Assembly (NCBI GenBank): GCA_050633285.1
Contig: JBOEGG010000005.1
Location: forward strand, 124,001 to 188,000
DNA from: UBA1672 sp050633285
Lineage (GTDB): Bacteria > Pseudomonadota > Alphaproteobacteria > Micavibrionales > Micavibrionaceae
Reading direction: 5' to 3'
DNA length: 64,000 nucleotides
The translations under genes were made by a program, and so were the position numbers. This document shows positions 44,258-53,295 of the stretch, piece by piece. Numbering within the stretch: the stretch's first letter is position 1; each line of letters starts with the position of its first letter. A model generated the notes under the pieces. The model was not told the DNA's origin, made no database searches, and saw only the letters and a list, made by a program, of their open reading frames with translations.

Positions 44258-45457
44258 ATGACTCAAATCGTTGTCCCAACATTAGGAGAATCTGTTGCCG
44301 AAGCGACAGTGGCACAATGGCTGAAAAAAGAAGGTGAAGCAGTTAAGGCGGATGAGCCGATTGTTGAGCTTGAGACAGATAAGGTAACGTTAGAAGTTAA
44401 TGCACCTGCAGATGGCGTGATTGTTAAAATCTCGGCTGGTGAAGGTGATAATGTTGAGGTTGGCGCGATCTTAGGTGAGTTGGAAGCTGGAGCAGTTGCG
44501 AATGATGCGGCGCCTGCGGCGAAGACAGAACCTGCGAAAGCTGCTACCCCTGCGCAAGCTGAAAAGGCTGCTGCGGTGTCTGATGATCCGAAAACATCTC
44601 CGGCTGTACGGAAGATGATTGCGGATAATAATCTGGATGCTTCACAAATTCCTGCAAGCGGTAAAGATGGTCGTATCACAAAAGAAGATGTTCAAAATGC
44701 AATTGCGAAGGGTGGCGCGAAGCCTGCTGTTGCTGCACCTGCTGCGGATGCGGGGCCACGTGAAGAGCGCGTGAAAATGTCTAAGTTGCGTCAGGTTATT
44801 GCTCGTCGTTTGAAAGAAGCGCAAAATACTGCGGCTATGCTGACAACTTTTAATGAAGTTGATATGGGGCCTGTTATGGCACTGCGTAGTGAATATAAAG
44901 ATCTGTTTGAGAAGAAACACGGTATCAAGCTTGGTTTCATGTCATTCTTTATTAAGGCAACTATTCAGGCGTTGAAAGAGTTTCCGGCGATTAATGCGGA
45001 AATTGATGGCGATGAAATTGTTTACAAGAATTACTATAATATCGGTGTTGCTGTTTCTACGCCACAAGGTCTTGTTGTTCCGGTTCTTCGTGATGTTGAT
45101 CAGATGAGCATGGCGGAGATCGAAGCGAAGATCGTTGATTTTGGTACGCGTGCGCGTGACGGTAAGTTGGGTATGGATGAGATGTCAGGTGGGACATACA
45201 CAATCACAAATGGTGGTGTGTTTGGTTCATTGATGTCGACACCAATTTTGAATACGCCGCAATCCGGTATTTTGGGGATGCACACAATTCAAAAACGCCC
45301 AATGGTTATGAAAGATGGATCAATCGAGGCGCGTCCAATGATGTATTTGGCGCAATCTTATGATCACCGTATTGTTGATGGTCGTGAAGCGGTTAGTTCT
45401 TTGGTTCGCATTAAGCAAGCTTTGGAAGATCCGCAGCGTTTGATTTTGGATGTCTAA
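44258..45457 (+). CDS. odhB: 2-oxoglutarate dehydrogenase E2 (dihydrolipoamide succinyltransferase)
   Basis: About 399 residues. One lipoyl domain (residues 1-77) has the lipoylated Lys in ELETDKVTLEV. An Ala/Pro/Lys-rich linker is followed by the E1/E3-binding domain SPAVRKMIADNNLDASQI with GKDGRITKEDV. The catalytic domain has the active His in SYDHRIVDGREAV. It carries the succinyl group to CoA. The start at 44258 has AGGA 5 nt upstream; an in-frame ATG at 44225 would add 11 atypical residues. The gene is also known as sucB. Confidence 0.97.
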   Translation: MTQIVVPTLGESVAEATVAQWLKKEGEAVKADEPIVELETDKVTLEVNAPADGVIVKISAGEGDNVEVGAILGELEAGAVANDAAPAAKTEPAKAATPAQAEKAAAVSDDPKTSPAVRKMIADNNLDASQIPASGKDGRITKEDVQNAIAKGGAKPAVAAPAADAGPREERVKMSKLRQVIARRLKEAQNTAAMLTTFNEVDMGPVMALRSEYKDLFEKKHGIKLGFMSFFIKATIQALKEFPAINAEIDGDEIVYKNYYNIGVAVSTPQGLVVPVLRDVDQMSMAEIEAKIVDFGTRARDGKLGMDEMSGGTYTITNGGVFGSLMSTPILNTPQSGILGMHTIQKRPMVMKDGSIEARPMMYLAQSYDHRIVDGREAVSSLVRIKQALEDPQRLILDV

Positions 45458-45490
45458 AGAATCAGTCAAATTTTTGACATAGATAGAATT

Positions 45491-45530
45491 AAGCCCCTGA
45501 CTTTTATGAGTTAGGGGCTTTTGTTTTTAT
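45491..45530 (+). terminator. rho-independent terminator of odhB
   Basis: AAGCCCCTGAC (45491-45501) pairs with GTTAGGGGCTT (45510-45520), 11 bp with one mismatch, followed by TTTGTTTTT. It lies 33 bp after the odhB stop. Confidence 0.88.
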
Positions 45531-45557
45531 TCGTGGTTTTTGTGTTCTTTCATCACT

Positions 45558-46517
45558 TTATGACGTGTGGAAATCTACAACCTTGTTTTCTTGTAGTTGT
45601 ATAAATGCTTTCATACCCCATTCATCACGGCACTCTGACGCGTTACCGATTTTTAATTGCGTATATCCCGCGCCGATCATATTGACGAATTCGCGGGATG
45701 TCGGAACACGTGAGGAGTATAGAAATTCAGGTATAATTTTAAGGCCATAGCGCGCACATGCCATAAGCAGTCTGTTTATGGGTTGTAGTCGTGCTTCGTA
45801 TTTTGAATTTATTTGTTTTATGTGTTCTTCGAGCTCTTTTGTCAGGCCAATAGAGCGATGGGGTTGTGCGCTTAAGAATACATATTGCCCTAATGTTGTT
45901 TTGGCATAGCATGCGGCAAAGTGTGTGTCGCTATTGCGTTGGTTTTCAATATGCTTTTCAAAGGATTCCGGTGTTATATGTTTTTGTTCGATAGCTGTAT
46001 GGGTTAGTGGACGGTGTACACGTAGTAGTGATGCGTTTTTATTATCTGAGAGTATGTGGAATTCTCGTGTTTGTGCATTCATTTCTACAACAGTTATTCC
46101 GGCATGATTTAAAACAGGCAATGAAATGTTATCAAAGTAAGGTTTTATTTTTTCACCCAAAGGCGTGTTATGTGTGTGTGAATCGATGTATAGCGCCTTT
46201 ATTCGTGCTTCTGCGACCATCTTTGCGCAATTGGGGCAGGGGAGGTCAGTGATGTATAAAGTTGCATCTTGTGTGATGTGGCTGTTGCATAGTGTTGCTA
46301 TCTCTGCGTGCATTGTTGTGCTGGCATTTCCAAGCTTCTTATCTTGCCCGATTGTTTGTTTTAAAGGGGCTGGCCAGAAGTTTGGGTGGGTGGTGGTAAA
46401 GCTCTGATTATTACTGTTTTTGCCATGAAGGAGTGCGCCGACCTTATGGGTCGGGTGTTCGCTTTGCTCTTCTATAGCAAGAGCTTTGGCCATAAGGTCA
46501 AAATGTATGTTGTTCAT
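45558..46517 (-). CDS. cytidine/deoxycytidylate-deaminase-like protein with an extra C-terminal domain
   Basis: About 319 residues. The N-terminal 145 residues have the zinc-deaminase signature: H-A-E in STTMHAEIATLCNS and PCxxC in TDLPCPNCAKMVAEA, correctly spaced, so the catalytic set looks intact. The C-terminal half (about 195-319) is unfamiliar: HFAACYAKTTLGQYVFLSA, then CARYGLKIIPEF, VPTSREFVNMIGAG and a final ECRDEWGMKAFIQL. The substrate could be a free cytidine-type nucleotide or another amine. It is divergent from the 950-residue protein at 46729 with about 210 bp between. An in-frame ATG at 46535 is an alternative start. Confidence 0.75.
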   Translation of the reverse strand: MNNIHFDLMAKALAIEEQSEHPTHKVGALLHGKNSNNQSFTTTHPNFWPAPLKQTIGQDKKLGNASTTMHAEIATLCNSHITQDATLYITDLPCPNCAKMVAEARIKALYIDSHTHNTPLGEKIKPYFDNISLPVLNHAGITVVEMNAQTREFHILSDNKNASLLRVHRPLTHTAIEQKHITPESFEKHIENQRNSDTHFAACYAKTTLGQYVFLSAQPHRSIGLTKELEEHIKQINSKYEARLQPINRLLMACARYGLKIIPEFLYSSRVPTSREFVNMIGAGYTQLKIGNASECRDEWGMKAFIQLQENKVVDFHTS

Positions 46518-46728
46518 CTGATGTATGATACCCAAAATCTTATTTTATACTATACATTGTGTGGTGTTAATCCACTGTTAATAAAAGAATTTTTTTTAAT
46601 ATTATATTTTGCGAATAAAAGTTTGCGTTTATAAAGTTTTCTGTGATAGACGCATAGTAAGGAATTGGTAATGGTGGTTGGAGAGCTATCATTTATCAGT
46701 ATAACGGTTTAGAAATAGGGTTTAGAAA

Positions 46729-49581
46729 ATGGAAAAATCTACGGATTTTCCAGCGAGTCTGCTTGACTCGCTTGGGTATCTTGACGGCAATTTAGATAAA
46801 ATTTTAAAAGGTGAAAAGCTATATCTTGATCCGGAGGATAAGCGTGATGCTCTGATGATTGAGCAGATACACGCATTTTATCCGGATGCGTTTGATGAAA
46901 CCTTTCGGCGAAATTTGGATTCAAAGCCAGAGATGTATTACATCACACCAGATCAAAAAAACCATCGCATAGAAGGCAAAACTGCGGAAGATTGGATTTT
47001 ATCAGCGGATACTTCGGTGCATCCGCTTCATACGAATTTATCGGTTTCTTCTGCGCGTTTTAAACGTGGTGCTTCACTTAATCAGGTTAATAACTTTGTT
47101 ATGGCGGGAGCAGATCCGCATTTTAGAAATACTATGCATTATGTGCAGGCTTTTGATCGTTCGGAGAATTTGTTCTTACATTGTGATGGTGATGTTGTTG
47201 CGTTATCGCAAACAGTGAAGTTGATGAAAGAATCTCTTGAAGCTGATGCGCATAGTCCACGATCTATTATTATTGATGATACGACGGAACGTTTCTCACC
47301 ATTTTTGAAAATGATGTCTTTGTATTATGAGGAGGGTGTTGATTGGGCGAATGATGCGTTGAAAGAGCAAGGGGTGGATATTCGTATTGGGGTGGTTAAT
47401 GAGGCCAAAACAGGGATCTCTAAGTTGAATGCCTTGGGCTATAATGTAGATGTGGAGTTATCCCCCTTACCGCAGCTTTACAATAATTTGTTTTTTGAAA
47501 CGAGTAGTGAAGAAAAAGAGCACGATATTCGTGGGGTCGTTGACCATCATAAATTAGATGTGAGTGTTCATCATGCAAATGCGTTAACGGGGCACAGTGA
47601 ACATGCGCCGGAATGGACGTGGACATATGGCGGTAATGCGCTGGATAAAATTAAACTGACATTGAAGGATAAGTTAGATAATCCCAATTTAGATTCAGAA
47701 CTTGCAGCGATGGGATTAGATCGTTCGAAGGCTTTTATCATGGTGGCTGATGGCGGTGAAAGCTGCGCTGATGAGCGTTTGCGTGATACTATATCTTTTA
47801 AAGATGTTCTTTCATTATCTCACCCTTTTGCAGAGTTTCCGGGGTCGGAGACAAAGCCTGTCGCACAAAGGCATGGGCCAAAACAGGATGGTTATTACAT
47901 TCGGAAGAATGGGTATGATGAGATTGAGGGTAATGTTGATACGCGTATTGCAGATAATTGTATTATGATTGCCGCACCGTTAGAGCAGGAAGATATTGAT
48001 AATCCTGTTTATTATGCGTTTAAGAATAAGCAAATACAGGAACAAATTTTCAAACCGAAGCCTGATTATCATACGCATTATACGCAACGTCATTTTCAAT
48101 GTCCGGATGGTATTGGTAAAACTCTGGCGGAGTTGGAGGAAGATCAAGACCCATGGATGCATGAGGATTTGGCGATTTCGGGGGCTTTTATTTTACTGGC
48201 TAAAACCGGTGGTGTGCAAAATAAGAAGGTTGAATTACAGCAACAGTTTAATCAACATAATCGTTTGCCTATGGCGACTGCATGGCCGGTTCCTGAAGGA
48301 ATGAGTTTACCGAAAAAGTTAAAGGAGCATGATGTTCGTTTGATGAAACTTGAGGAGACAGTTAACACATTTGATGATGTGCGTCGGTTTATGCGTAATA
48401 ATAAAGGGTATGTATTTCCAAAGGTTCCGGTGGCGGAGAATGAAAATTTCTGGATGTCGCGTATTGCGCTACCATCCAGTATTTATGTTGCGAAGCAGCT
48501 TCGTGATCCGCATGTAAATGGTAACCCTATGGTGACATATTCCAAAATTGGCCAAGAGCGCCCGGCTGTTGAGAAAATATTTGACCATTTGAAACGTTCG
48601 GCAATGGTTTCGCAAGATCCGCATTATATGTATAACCGCGCGGTGAAGGTGAAGAGTGCCGCAAATTACATGAAAAAAATGAGCTCTGTTCACGCTCCGA
48701 CCAGTGAGATGGAGGTTAACCCATATAAGGCGCTTGCGGAAACAGGAAAGAAGAATGTTGTTCTGTTTTTGCTTTCGGCAAGTTCTGCGAATCCGCTTGA
48801 TAATAATGATGCATATAGCGCGGCGGCGAATATTGGTATGAATTATCACCGTTTGGATGAAGGCGTTGTTTTGAAAAGTGGTATGGGCGCGCAAAACCCT
48901 ATGGGCTGGAGTGTTATGGCCGGATTGCAACTTATTCGAGAAGGGTTTGATAATGTGGCCGTTCAAGGGGTACAAGACCCGTTCGCTATGAAAACTGAAG
49001 GATGGCCAGTGGAGGAAATGCATAAATATATGGGAGATGGACATGCGGTTGTTGCACCTGATATTTTTGTGCGTATTGAGCAGCTTTTAGATACTGGTTT
49101 TGAGAATAGTGATGATGTTGAACTTACAATTGTGTGTCAGGCGAATGGTATTGGAGGCTTGCAGGAGATTAGTGGGGTTCTTGGGTTGCGTGATGCTGGT
49201 TTAGCTGTGCTTCAGAATGCAAATATTATTATTCAAAACCGACCAAGGGAAGTTGTTGGTGGGGATTTAGGGCCGCATGATGCGCTTATTGAACTTATGG
49301 AAGAGCGTGGAGATATGTGGAATGTCGGTGTGTGTGAAACTATTCCTGAAATGATGCAGCTTATGGGGGAAATGACGGGAAGGGATTTTACGTATTTTAG
49401 TGTAGATCGGCCACAAGATACATTATTCCCGTTTGCGCGTGAAAAGTATGACCATTATGATTGGTTTATGGGGAAAGATGGGGCAGCGCCTAATCACCTG
49501 TTGCAAGAAGTGTATGATGATAGGCTTGCGCGTATATCATACGGCGATTGTGAGCCGGATAATGAGCCAGAAGTCATATAA
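46729..49581 (+). CDS. large protein with degenerate Ham1/ITPase-like middle and LOG-like C-terminal domain
   Basis: 950 residues. Residues 1-215 are unrecognised. Residues 217-490 follow Ham1/RdgB landmarks by eye: IRIGVVNEAKTGISKLNALG (TGNxxK strand), YGGNALDKIKLTLKDKL (the ENAxxKA helix), AFIMVADGGES (ADDSG), FPGSETKPVAQRHG (PGxYSARYAG) and CPDGIGKTLAELEED (xGKTxAEL). Key acids and the SHR motif are altered. Residues 675-870 resemble the LOG/TIGR00730 nucleotide-binding fold, with VLFLLSASSANP, SGMGAQNPMGWSVMAGLQL, DIFVRIEQL and ANGIGGLQEISGVLGLRDAG in place of PGGxGTxxE. No signal or membrane segment. It lies between odhB and lpd. The assignments are visual and need profile confirmation. 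Confidence 0.6.
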   Translation: MEKSTDFPASLLDSLGYLDGNLDKILKGEKLYLDPEDKRDALMIEQIHAFYPDAFDETFRRNLDSKPEMYYITPDQKNHRIEGKTAEDWILSADTSVHPLHTNLSVSSARFKRGASLNQVNNFVMAGADPHFRNTMHYVQAFDRSENLFLHCDGDVVALSQTVKLMKESLEADAHSPRSIIIDDTTERFSPFLKMMSLYYEEGVDWANDALKEQGVDIRIGVVNEAKTGISKLNALGYNVDVELSPLPQLYNNLFFETSSEEKEHDIRGVVDHHKLDVSVHHANALTGHSEHAPEWTWTYGGNALDKIKLTLKDKLDNPNLDSELAAMGLDRSKAFIMVADGGESCADERLRDTISFKDVLSLSHPFAEFPGSETKPVAQRHGPKQDGYYIRKNGYDEIEGNVDTRIADNCIMIAAPLEQEDIDNPVYYAFKNKQIQEQIFKPKPDYHTHYTQRHFQCPDGIGKTLAELEEDQDPWMHEDLAISGAFILLAKTGGVQNKKVELQQQFNQHNRLPMATAWPVPEGMSLPKKLKEHDVRLMKLEETVNTFDDVRRFMRNNKGYVFPKVPVAENENFWMSRIALPSSIYVAKQLRDPHVNGNPMVTYSKIGQERPAVEKIFDHLKRSAMVSQDPHYMYNRAVKVKSAANYMKKMSSVHAPTSEMEVNPYKALAETGKKNVVLFLLSASSANPLDNNDAYSAAANIGMNYHRLDEGVVLKSGMGAQNPMGWSVMAGLQLIREGFDNVAVQGVQDPFAMKTEGWPVEEMHKYMGDGHAVVAPDIFVRIEQLLDTGFENSDDVELTIVCQANGIGGLQEISGVLGLRDAGLAVLQNANIIIQNRPREVVGGDLGPHDALIELMEERGDMWNVGVCETIPEMMQLMGEMTGRDFTYFSVDRPQDTLFPFAREKYDHYDWFMGKDGAAPNHLLQEVYDDRLARISYGDCEPDNEPEVI

Positions 49582-49663
49582 ATATGTACTTTCTCCTTGC
49601 TATGGCACGTCCTTATGCGTATCTATAAAGACGAAATTCATTATTAAAAACAAGGTTTAAGGC

Positions 49664-51052
49664 ATGTCCGAAAAATTTGATGTTATTGTTATTGGTGCAG
49701 GTCCAGGTGGTTATGTTGCGGCGATCCGTTGCGCGCAATTAGGTCTGAAAACAGCGATTATAGAGAAACGCAAGACGCTTGGCGGGACATGTTTGAATGT
49801 TGGTTGTATTCCATCAAAGGCGCTGTTGAGTGCATCTGAGAAATTTGAAGATGCGGAACATCATATGGCGGATATGGGGATTAAAGTATCTCCTAAGCTT
49901 GACCTTAAAGGTATGATGAAACATAAAACTGCCGTTGTTAATGATAATACAAAGGGGATTGAGTTCTTAATGAAAAAGAACAAAATCACTAGTATCACTG
50001 GCAGTGCAGAGATCGTTGAAGCCGGTCAAGTTAAAGTCGGTAAAGATACATATGAAGCGGAGAATATTATCATTGCCACTGGTTCTGATGTGATTTCTTT
50101 GCCTGGTATTGATATCGATGAAAAGAAGATTGTCTCTTCTACCGGTGCACTTGAGCTTTCGGAAGTGCCAAAGAAAATGGTCGTTATTGGCGGCGGTGTT
50201 ATTGGTTTGGAACTTGGGACAGTGTGGCGTCGTTTGGGTTCACAGGTTACTGTTGTTGAATTCTTGGATAATATTTTGCCGGGTATGGATGGTGAAGTTC
50301 GTAAGGAAGCGAAGAAGCTGTTTGCTAAACAAGGTATTGAGATGAAACTGTCTAGTAAGGTGACCGCGGCGAAAACATCAGGTAAAGGTGTTGAGCTTAC
50401 GGTTGAGCCTGCGGCAGGTGGTGATGCGGAAAAAATTAAGGCAGATGTTGTTTTGATGGCAATTGGACGTAAGCCATATACAGAAGGTCTTGGTCTTGAG
50501 AATGTTGGTGTCAAATTAGATGAGCGTGGTCGTATTGCGACGGACGAATTTTTTGAGACATCTGTTGAGGGCATTTATGCCATTGGTGATGTTATTGCCG
50601 GGCCGATGCTTGCGCATAAAGCGGAAGATGAAGGTGTTGTTTTGGCAGAAATGCTGGCAGGGCAGTCAGGTCATATCGATTATGATTGTATTCCGGGTGT
50701 TGTTTATACATGGCCGGAAGTTGCCAATGTCGGAAAGACGGAAGAGCAGCTTAAAGAGGCTGGTGTGAAGTATAAGGCCGGTAAGTTTCCGTTTATGGCC
50801 AATGGTCGCGCGCGCGCGATGGGGGCGACAGATGGTTTTGTGAAAATTCTTGCTTGTGCGGAAACTGATAAGGTTCTTGGTGCACATATGATTGGGCCGA
50901 ATGTTGGTGATTTGATTTCTGAAGTTGTGACTGTGATGGAATTTCAAGGGACTGCGGAAGATATCGCACGCACTTGCCATGCACACCCGACATTGACAGA
51001 AGTGGTGAAGGAAGCTGCTCTCGCAGTTGATAAGCGTCCGATCCATATTTAA
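49664..51052 (+). CDS. lpd: dihydrolipoyl dehydrogenase (E3)
   Basis: 462 residues; reoxidises lipoyl groups of the 2-oxo-acid dehydrogenases with NAD. The FAD site is DVIVIGAGPGGYVAAIRCAQ. The redox disulfide is GGTCLNVGCIPSKALL. The NAD site is VVIGGGVIGLELGTVWRRLG. The second FAD contact is GIYAIGDVIAGPMLAHKAEDE, and the catalytic His-Glu pair is in HAHPTLTEVVKEA. AAGG precedes the ATG, and a terminator follows. Confidence 0.97.
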   Translation: MSEKFDVIVIGAGPGGYVAAIRCAQLGLKTAIIEKRKTLGGTCLNVGCIPSKALLSASEKFEDAEHHMADMGIKVSPKLDLKGMMKHKTAVVNDNTKGIEFLMKKNKITSITGSAEIVEAGQVKVGKDTYEAENIIIATGSDVISLPGIDIDEKKIVSSTGALELSEVPKKMVVIGGGVIGLELGTVWRRLGSQVTVVEFLDNILPGMDGEVRKEAKKLFAKQGIEMKLSSKVTAAKTSGKGVELTVEPAAGGDAEKIKADVVLMAIGRKPYTEGLGLENVGVKLDERGRIATDEFFETSVEGIYAIGDVIAGPMLAHKAEDEGVVLAEMLAGQSGHIDYDCIPGVVYTWPEVANVGKTEEQLKEAGVKYKAGKFPFMANGRARAMGATDGFVKILACAETDKVLGAHMIGPNVGDLISEVVTVMEFQGTAEDIARTCHAHPTLTEVVKEAALAVDKRPIHI

Positions 51053-51073
51053 AATTATTTGCTAAATTTGAGG

Positions 51074-51102
51074 AAAGCTCTGCAATATGCAGGGCTTTTT
51101 TT
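51074..51102 (+). terminator. rho-independent terminator of lpd
   Basis: AGCTCTGCA (51076-51084) pairs with TGCAGGGCT (51088-51096), followed by a T-run to 51102. It lies 24 bp after the lpd stop. The flanking A-rich sequence would also serve the convergent gene at 51109. Confidence 0.8.
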
Positions 51103-51108
51103 ATGATC

Positions 51109-51543
51109 TTATGGTTCTGGTGTGTCGTGATCTATGCCGCGTATTACTTGCTTTACTATACTGGTATCAATGTTTAGGCATTGTGCATCTTCGATTTTAA
51201 TTGCCTGTTCCGGGGGTAAATTTGAAATTTTGAGAGTTATGCTATTCCAAAGGCCTAGGGAGTATTTCACATCCTCCGGACTTACGTTGACTTCCGGACA
51301 CTCATCTAAATCTATTTTTACACCGTTGTAAGTTAGGGTAATGTGTTCACCATCATAAGAGCCTATGGCGAAAGCTTTTTGTAGTGCGCCGCCCATTTTT
51401 ACATTTGCCAGTTGTTTATCTTCATCGTAATGGGCTTTGTTGACTTTCAATACGAGGCGCTCATCAAGAACGAGCTTTTCACGCGCCGGTGCAGGGGCGG
51501 TGATAACGATTTCGGGCTCATTGATTTGTGTCGTGTCATCCAT
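51109..51543 (-). CDS. hypothetical protein, paralog of the protein at 919-1503
   Basis: 144 residues, soluble and acidic. Residues 25-130 align by eye with residues 65-180 of the protein encoded at 919-1503, including YDGEHITLTYNGVKIDLDEC, DVKYSLGLWNSITLKISNL and AQCLNIDTSIVKQV. Function unknown. The pair shows that this family has at least two members here, both single genes on the reverse strand. Confidence 0.7.
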   Translation of the reverse strand: MDDTTQINEPEIVITAPAPAREKLVLDERLVLKVNKAHYDEDKQLANVKMGGALQKAFAIGSYDGEHITLTYNGVKIDLDECPEVNVSPEDVKYSLGLWNSITLKISNLPPEQAIKIEDAQCLNIDTSIVKQVIRGIDHDTPEP

Positions 51544-51592
51544 ATGAGAAGTATAACCGTTTGAGGGTGATTTCGTCCAGAAAGCTTATGAT

Positions 51593-52546
51593 TTATGCGC
51601 GTGGGTGGGCGGATTTATAGATTTTCAGCATTTCTTCGGCATTAATTTCGGTATAGCGCTGTGTGGTACTTAAGGATGCGTGCCCGAGGAGCTCTTGTAT
51701 CTCACGTAAATTTGCGCCGTTTTGAAGGAGGTGCGTGGCATAACTATGGCGCAAGGCATGGGGGGTCGCATTTTCAGGTAACCCAAGTATTACACGGATA
51801 TCGCGCATGGCTTTTTGTGCAACGCCTTGATTAAGCCTGCCGCCGCGTGATCCTAAAAATAGAGCGCGATTTGGTGCATTTGAGTAGGGGCATTCGTTGA
51901 TATATTTATCTAATGTTGTTTCAACGAGTGGGAGTGTCGGAACAAGCCGTTCTTTTTGCCCTTTACCCATAACACGTAAGAATCCATCTCTGGGGAGGTT
52001 GTCCAAATTGAGAGAAAGTGCCTCATTAATACGTAAGCCACAGCCATAAAGTAGCATGAATAAGGCATGGTTTCGCACTCCAATCCAGTCATGTTTTTCT
52101 AACATTCCGGCATTATCAATTACATTAATGGCCTGATCGGCGAGTAATGGGCGGGGGAGCTTATGAGGTAATTTCGGGCTGCGTACTGTTTTTATGGCGG
52201 CGTTGTGCACGATGCCTTGTTTATCAAGCCATGTGAGGAGGTTTTTTACACCGGACAGGGAGCGTGCCCGACTTGCGTTTGAGGATTTCTGTATTGTTTT
52301 CTTTGATAGCCAACTGCGAAAGTCACGAATATCCAGTTCTGATATGTCATCTAGGCAAGGCTGTTTGCTCAAATGATCAAACATGAAATTTATGAAGTGA
52401 CTAACATCTGCGCCATAGGCGCGTAATGTGTGTGGGGAGACTTTCTTTTCATAGCGTAAGTAATCATCCCATTTCAGGAGCTGATCTGCCAGATCACCGG
52501 CGCATTTTCCGATTGTATCATTTTTTATACAGGTAGGTTGAGCCAT
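51593..52546 (-). CDS. xerC: tyrosine recombinase XerC
   Basis: 317 residues; resolves chromosome dimers at dif together with XerD. The SAM-like N-domain (about 17-115) is followed by the catalytic domain with all active residues: R172 in GCGLRINEAL, K196 in VMGKGQKERLVP, H263/R266 in PHALRHSYATHLL, H289 in LLGHASLSTTQ, and the nucleophile Y298 in QRYTEI. The start at MAQPTCIKND (52546) lies inside the end of the DUF484 gene, so the two are coupled. XerC over XerD is judged from the DUF484 linkage. Confidence 0.92.
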   Translation of the reverse strand: MAQPTCIKNDTIGKCAGDLADQLLKWDDYLRYEKKVSPHTLRAYGADVSHFINFMFDHLSKQPCLDDISELDIRDFRSWLSKKTIQKSSNASRARSLSGVKNLLTWLDKQGIVHNAAIKTVRSPKLPHKLPRPLLADQAINVIDNAGMLEKHDWIGVRNHALFMLLYGCGLRINEALSLNLDNLPRDGFLRVMGKGQKERLVPTLPLVETTLDKYINECPYSNAPNRALFLGSRGGRLNQGVAQKAMRDIRVILGLPENATPHALRHSYATHLLQNGANLREIQELLGHASLSTTQRYTEINAEEMLKIYKSAHPRA

Positions 52547-53247
52547 GAGCGGAAACATCTTTCAATAACGCGCGCAAGAAAGAAAATTTGATCGGTCGCT
52601 TGACCTTCGCCGAACATATTTGGGTCACGGCTTCCGAATGCTAAAATTGCGGGTGGGGTGTTATGCGAAACGTCGATGCGTAATAAAATTTGTGAGCAGA
52701 CAAGTGTGGCTCCGCCGCCATAGATAGGCTCGATACCACTAATATTATCTTGGAGGAGGACATCTTTGCCTTCCATCCATTTATCAATTGTTCCCTCGGG
52801 CAGGATACGTATACCGTTTTGGTGGATGTGGGGGATTTCTTCTGCGTTTGATTCAAGAACGAGAGCAGAAATATCGACATCAAGAATGGCGGATAAATCC
52901 ATAGTGATACAATGGATAAAATCATCGAAACGTTCGGCCTCTAATAATCGTAAGACAGCGATATGGATGCGCTGTTGGTTGTTCATGTTTGAGCGTGCGT
53001 TTTCTACAATCTCGCGCGTACTTTCTATGGCTTCTTCTTTATCCGCTTTTAGACGTTCAATCATATAAGATTGAAAGTTCGCGACTTCGCCACGTTTGGG
53101 GCGTTGTTTTTGTGGGATTAATGCATCCAGAATTTCAGAATTTTGATTAAAGAAATCAGGGTTATTACGAAGATATTCAAGAATATCTTCTTTTGAAATA
53201 TTGTTTTGTGTTTCTGAATTGTCCATAGGATCTGTATTTGTACTCAT
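52525..53247 (-). CDS. DUF484-family protein
   Basis: 240 residues. The N-terminal ISKEDILEYLRNNPDFFNQ and LDALIPQKQRPKRGEVANFQ, then SYMIERLK, is the DUF484 signature. A coiled coil and a GAF-like domain follow (about 105-235), ending LARVIERCFRSWL. Function poorly known. DUF484 commonly precedes xerC, and here the genes overlap. Confidence 0.92.
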   Translation of the reverse strand: MSTNTDPMDNSETQNNISKEDILEYLRNNPDFFNQNSEILDALIPQKQRPKRGEVANFQSYMIERLKADKEEAIESTREIVENARSNMNNQQRIHIAVLRLLEAERFDDFIHCITMDLSAILDVDISALVLESNAEEIPHIHQNGIRILPEGTIDKWMEGKDVLLQDNISGIEPIYGGGATLVCSQILLRIDVSHNTPPAILAFGSRDPNMFGEGQATDQIFFLARVIERCFRSWLNLPV

Positions 53248-53295
53248 ATATTTGATTCTATCATATTATCGAGGTTGGATATAGAGGGATGTTCT

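Noticed and set aside
48469..49044. 191-codon reverse frame inside the 950-residue gene
   Set aside because: His/Arg/Ile-rich antisense composition and no start signal; the forward frame is continuous.
50026..50574. 182-codon reverse frame opposite lpd
   Set aside because: It mirrors the lpd reading frame, has no ribosome site, and its Ser/Pro/Thr-rich composition is typical of an antisense shadow.
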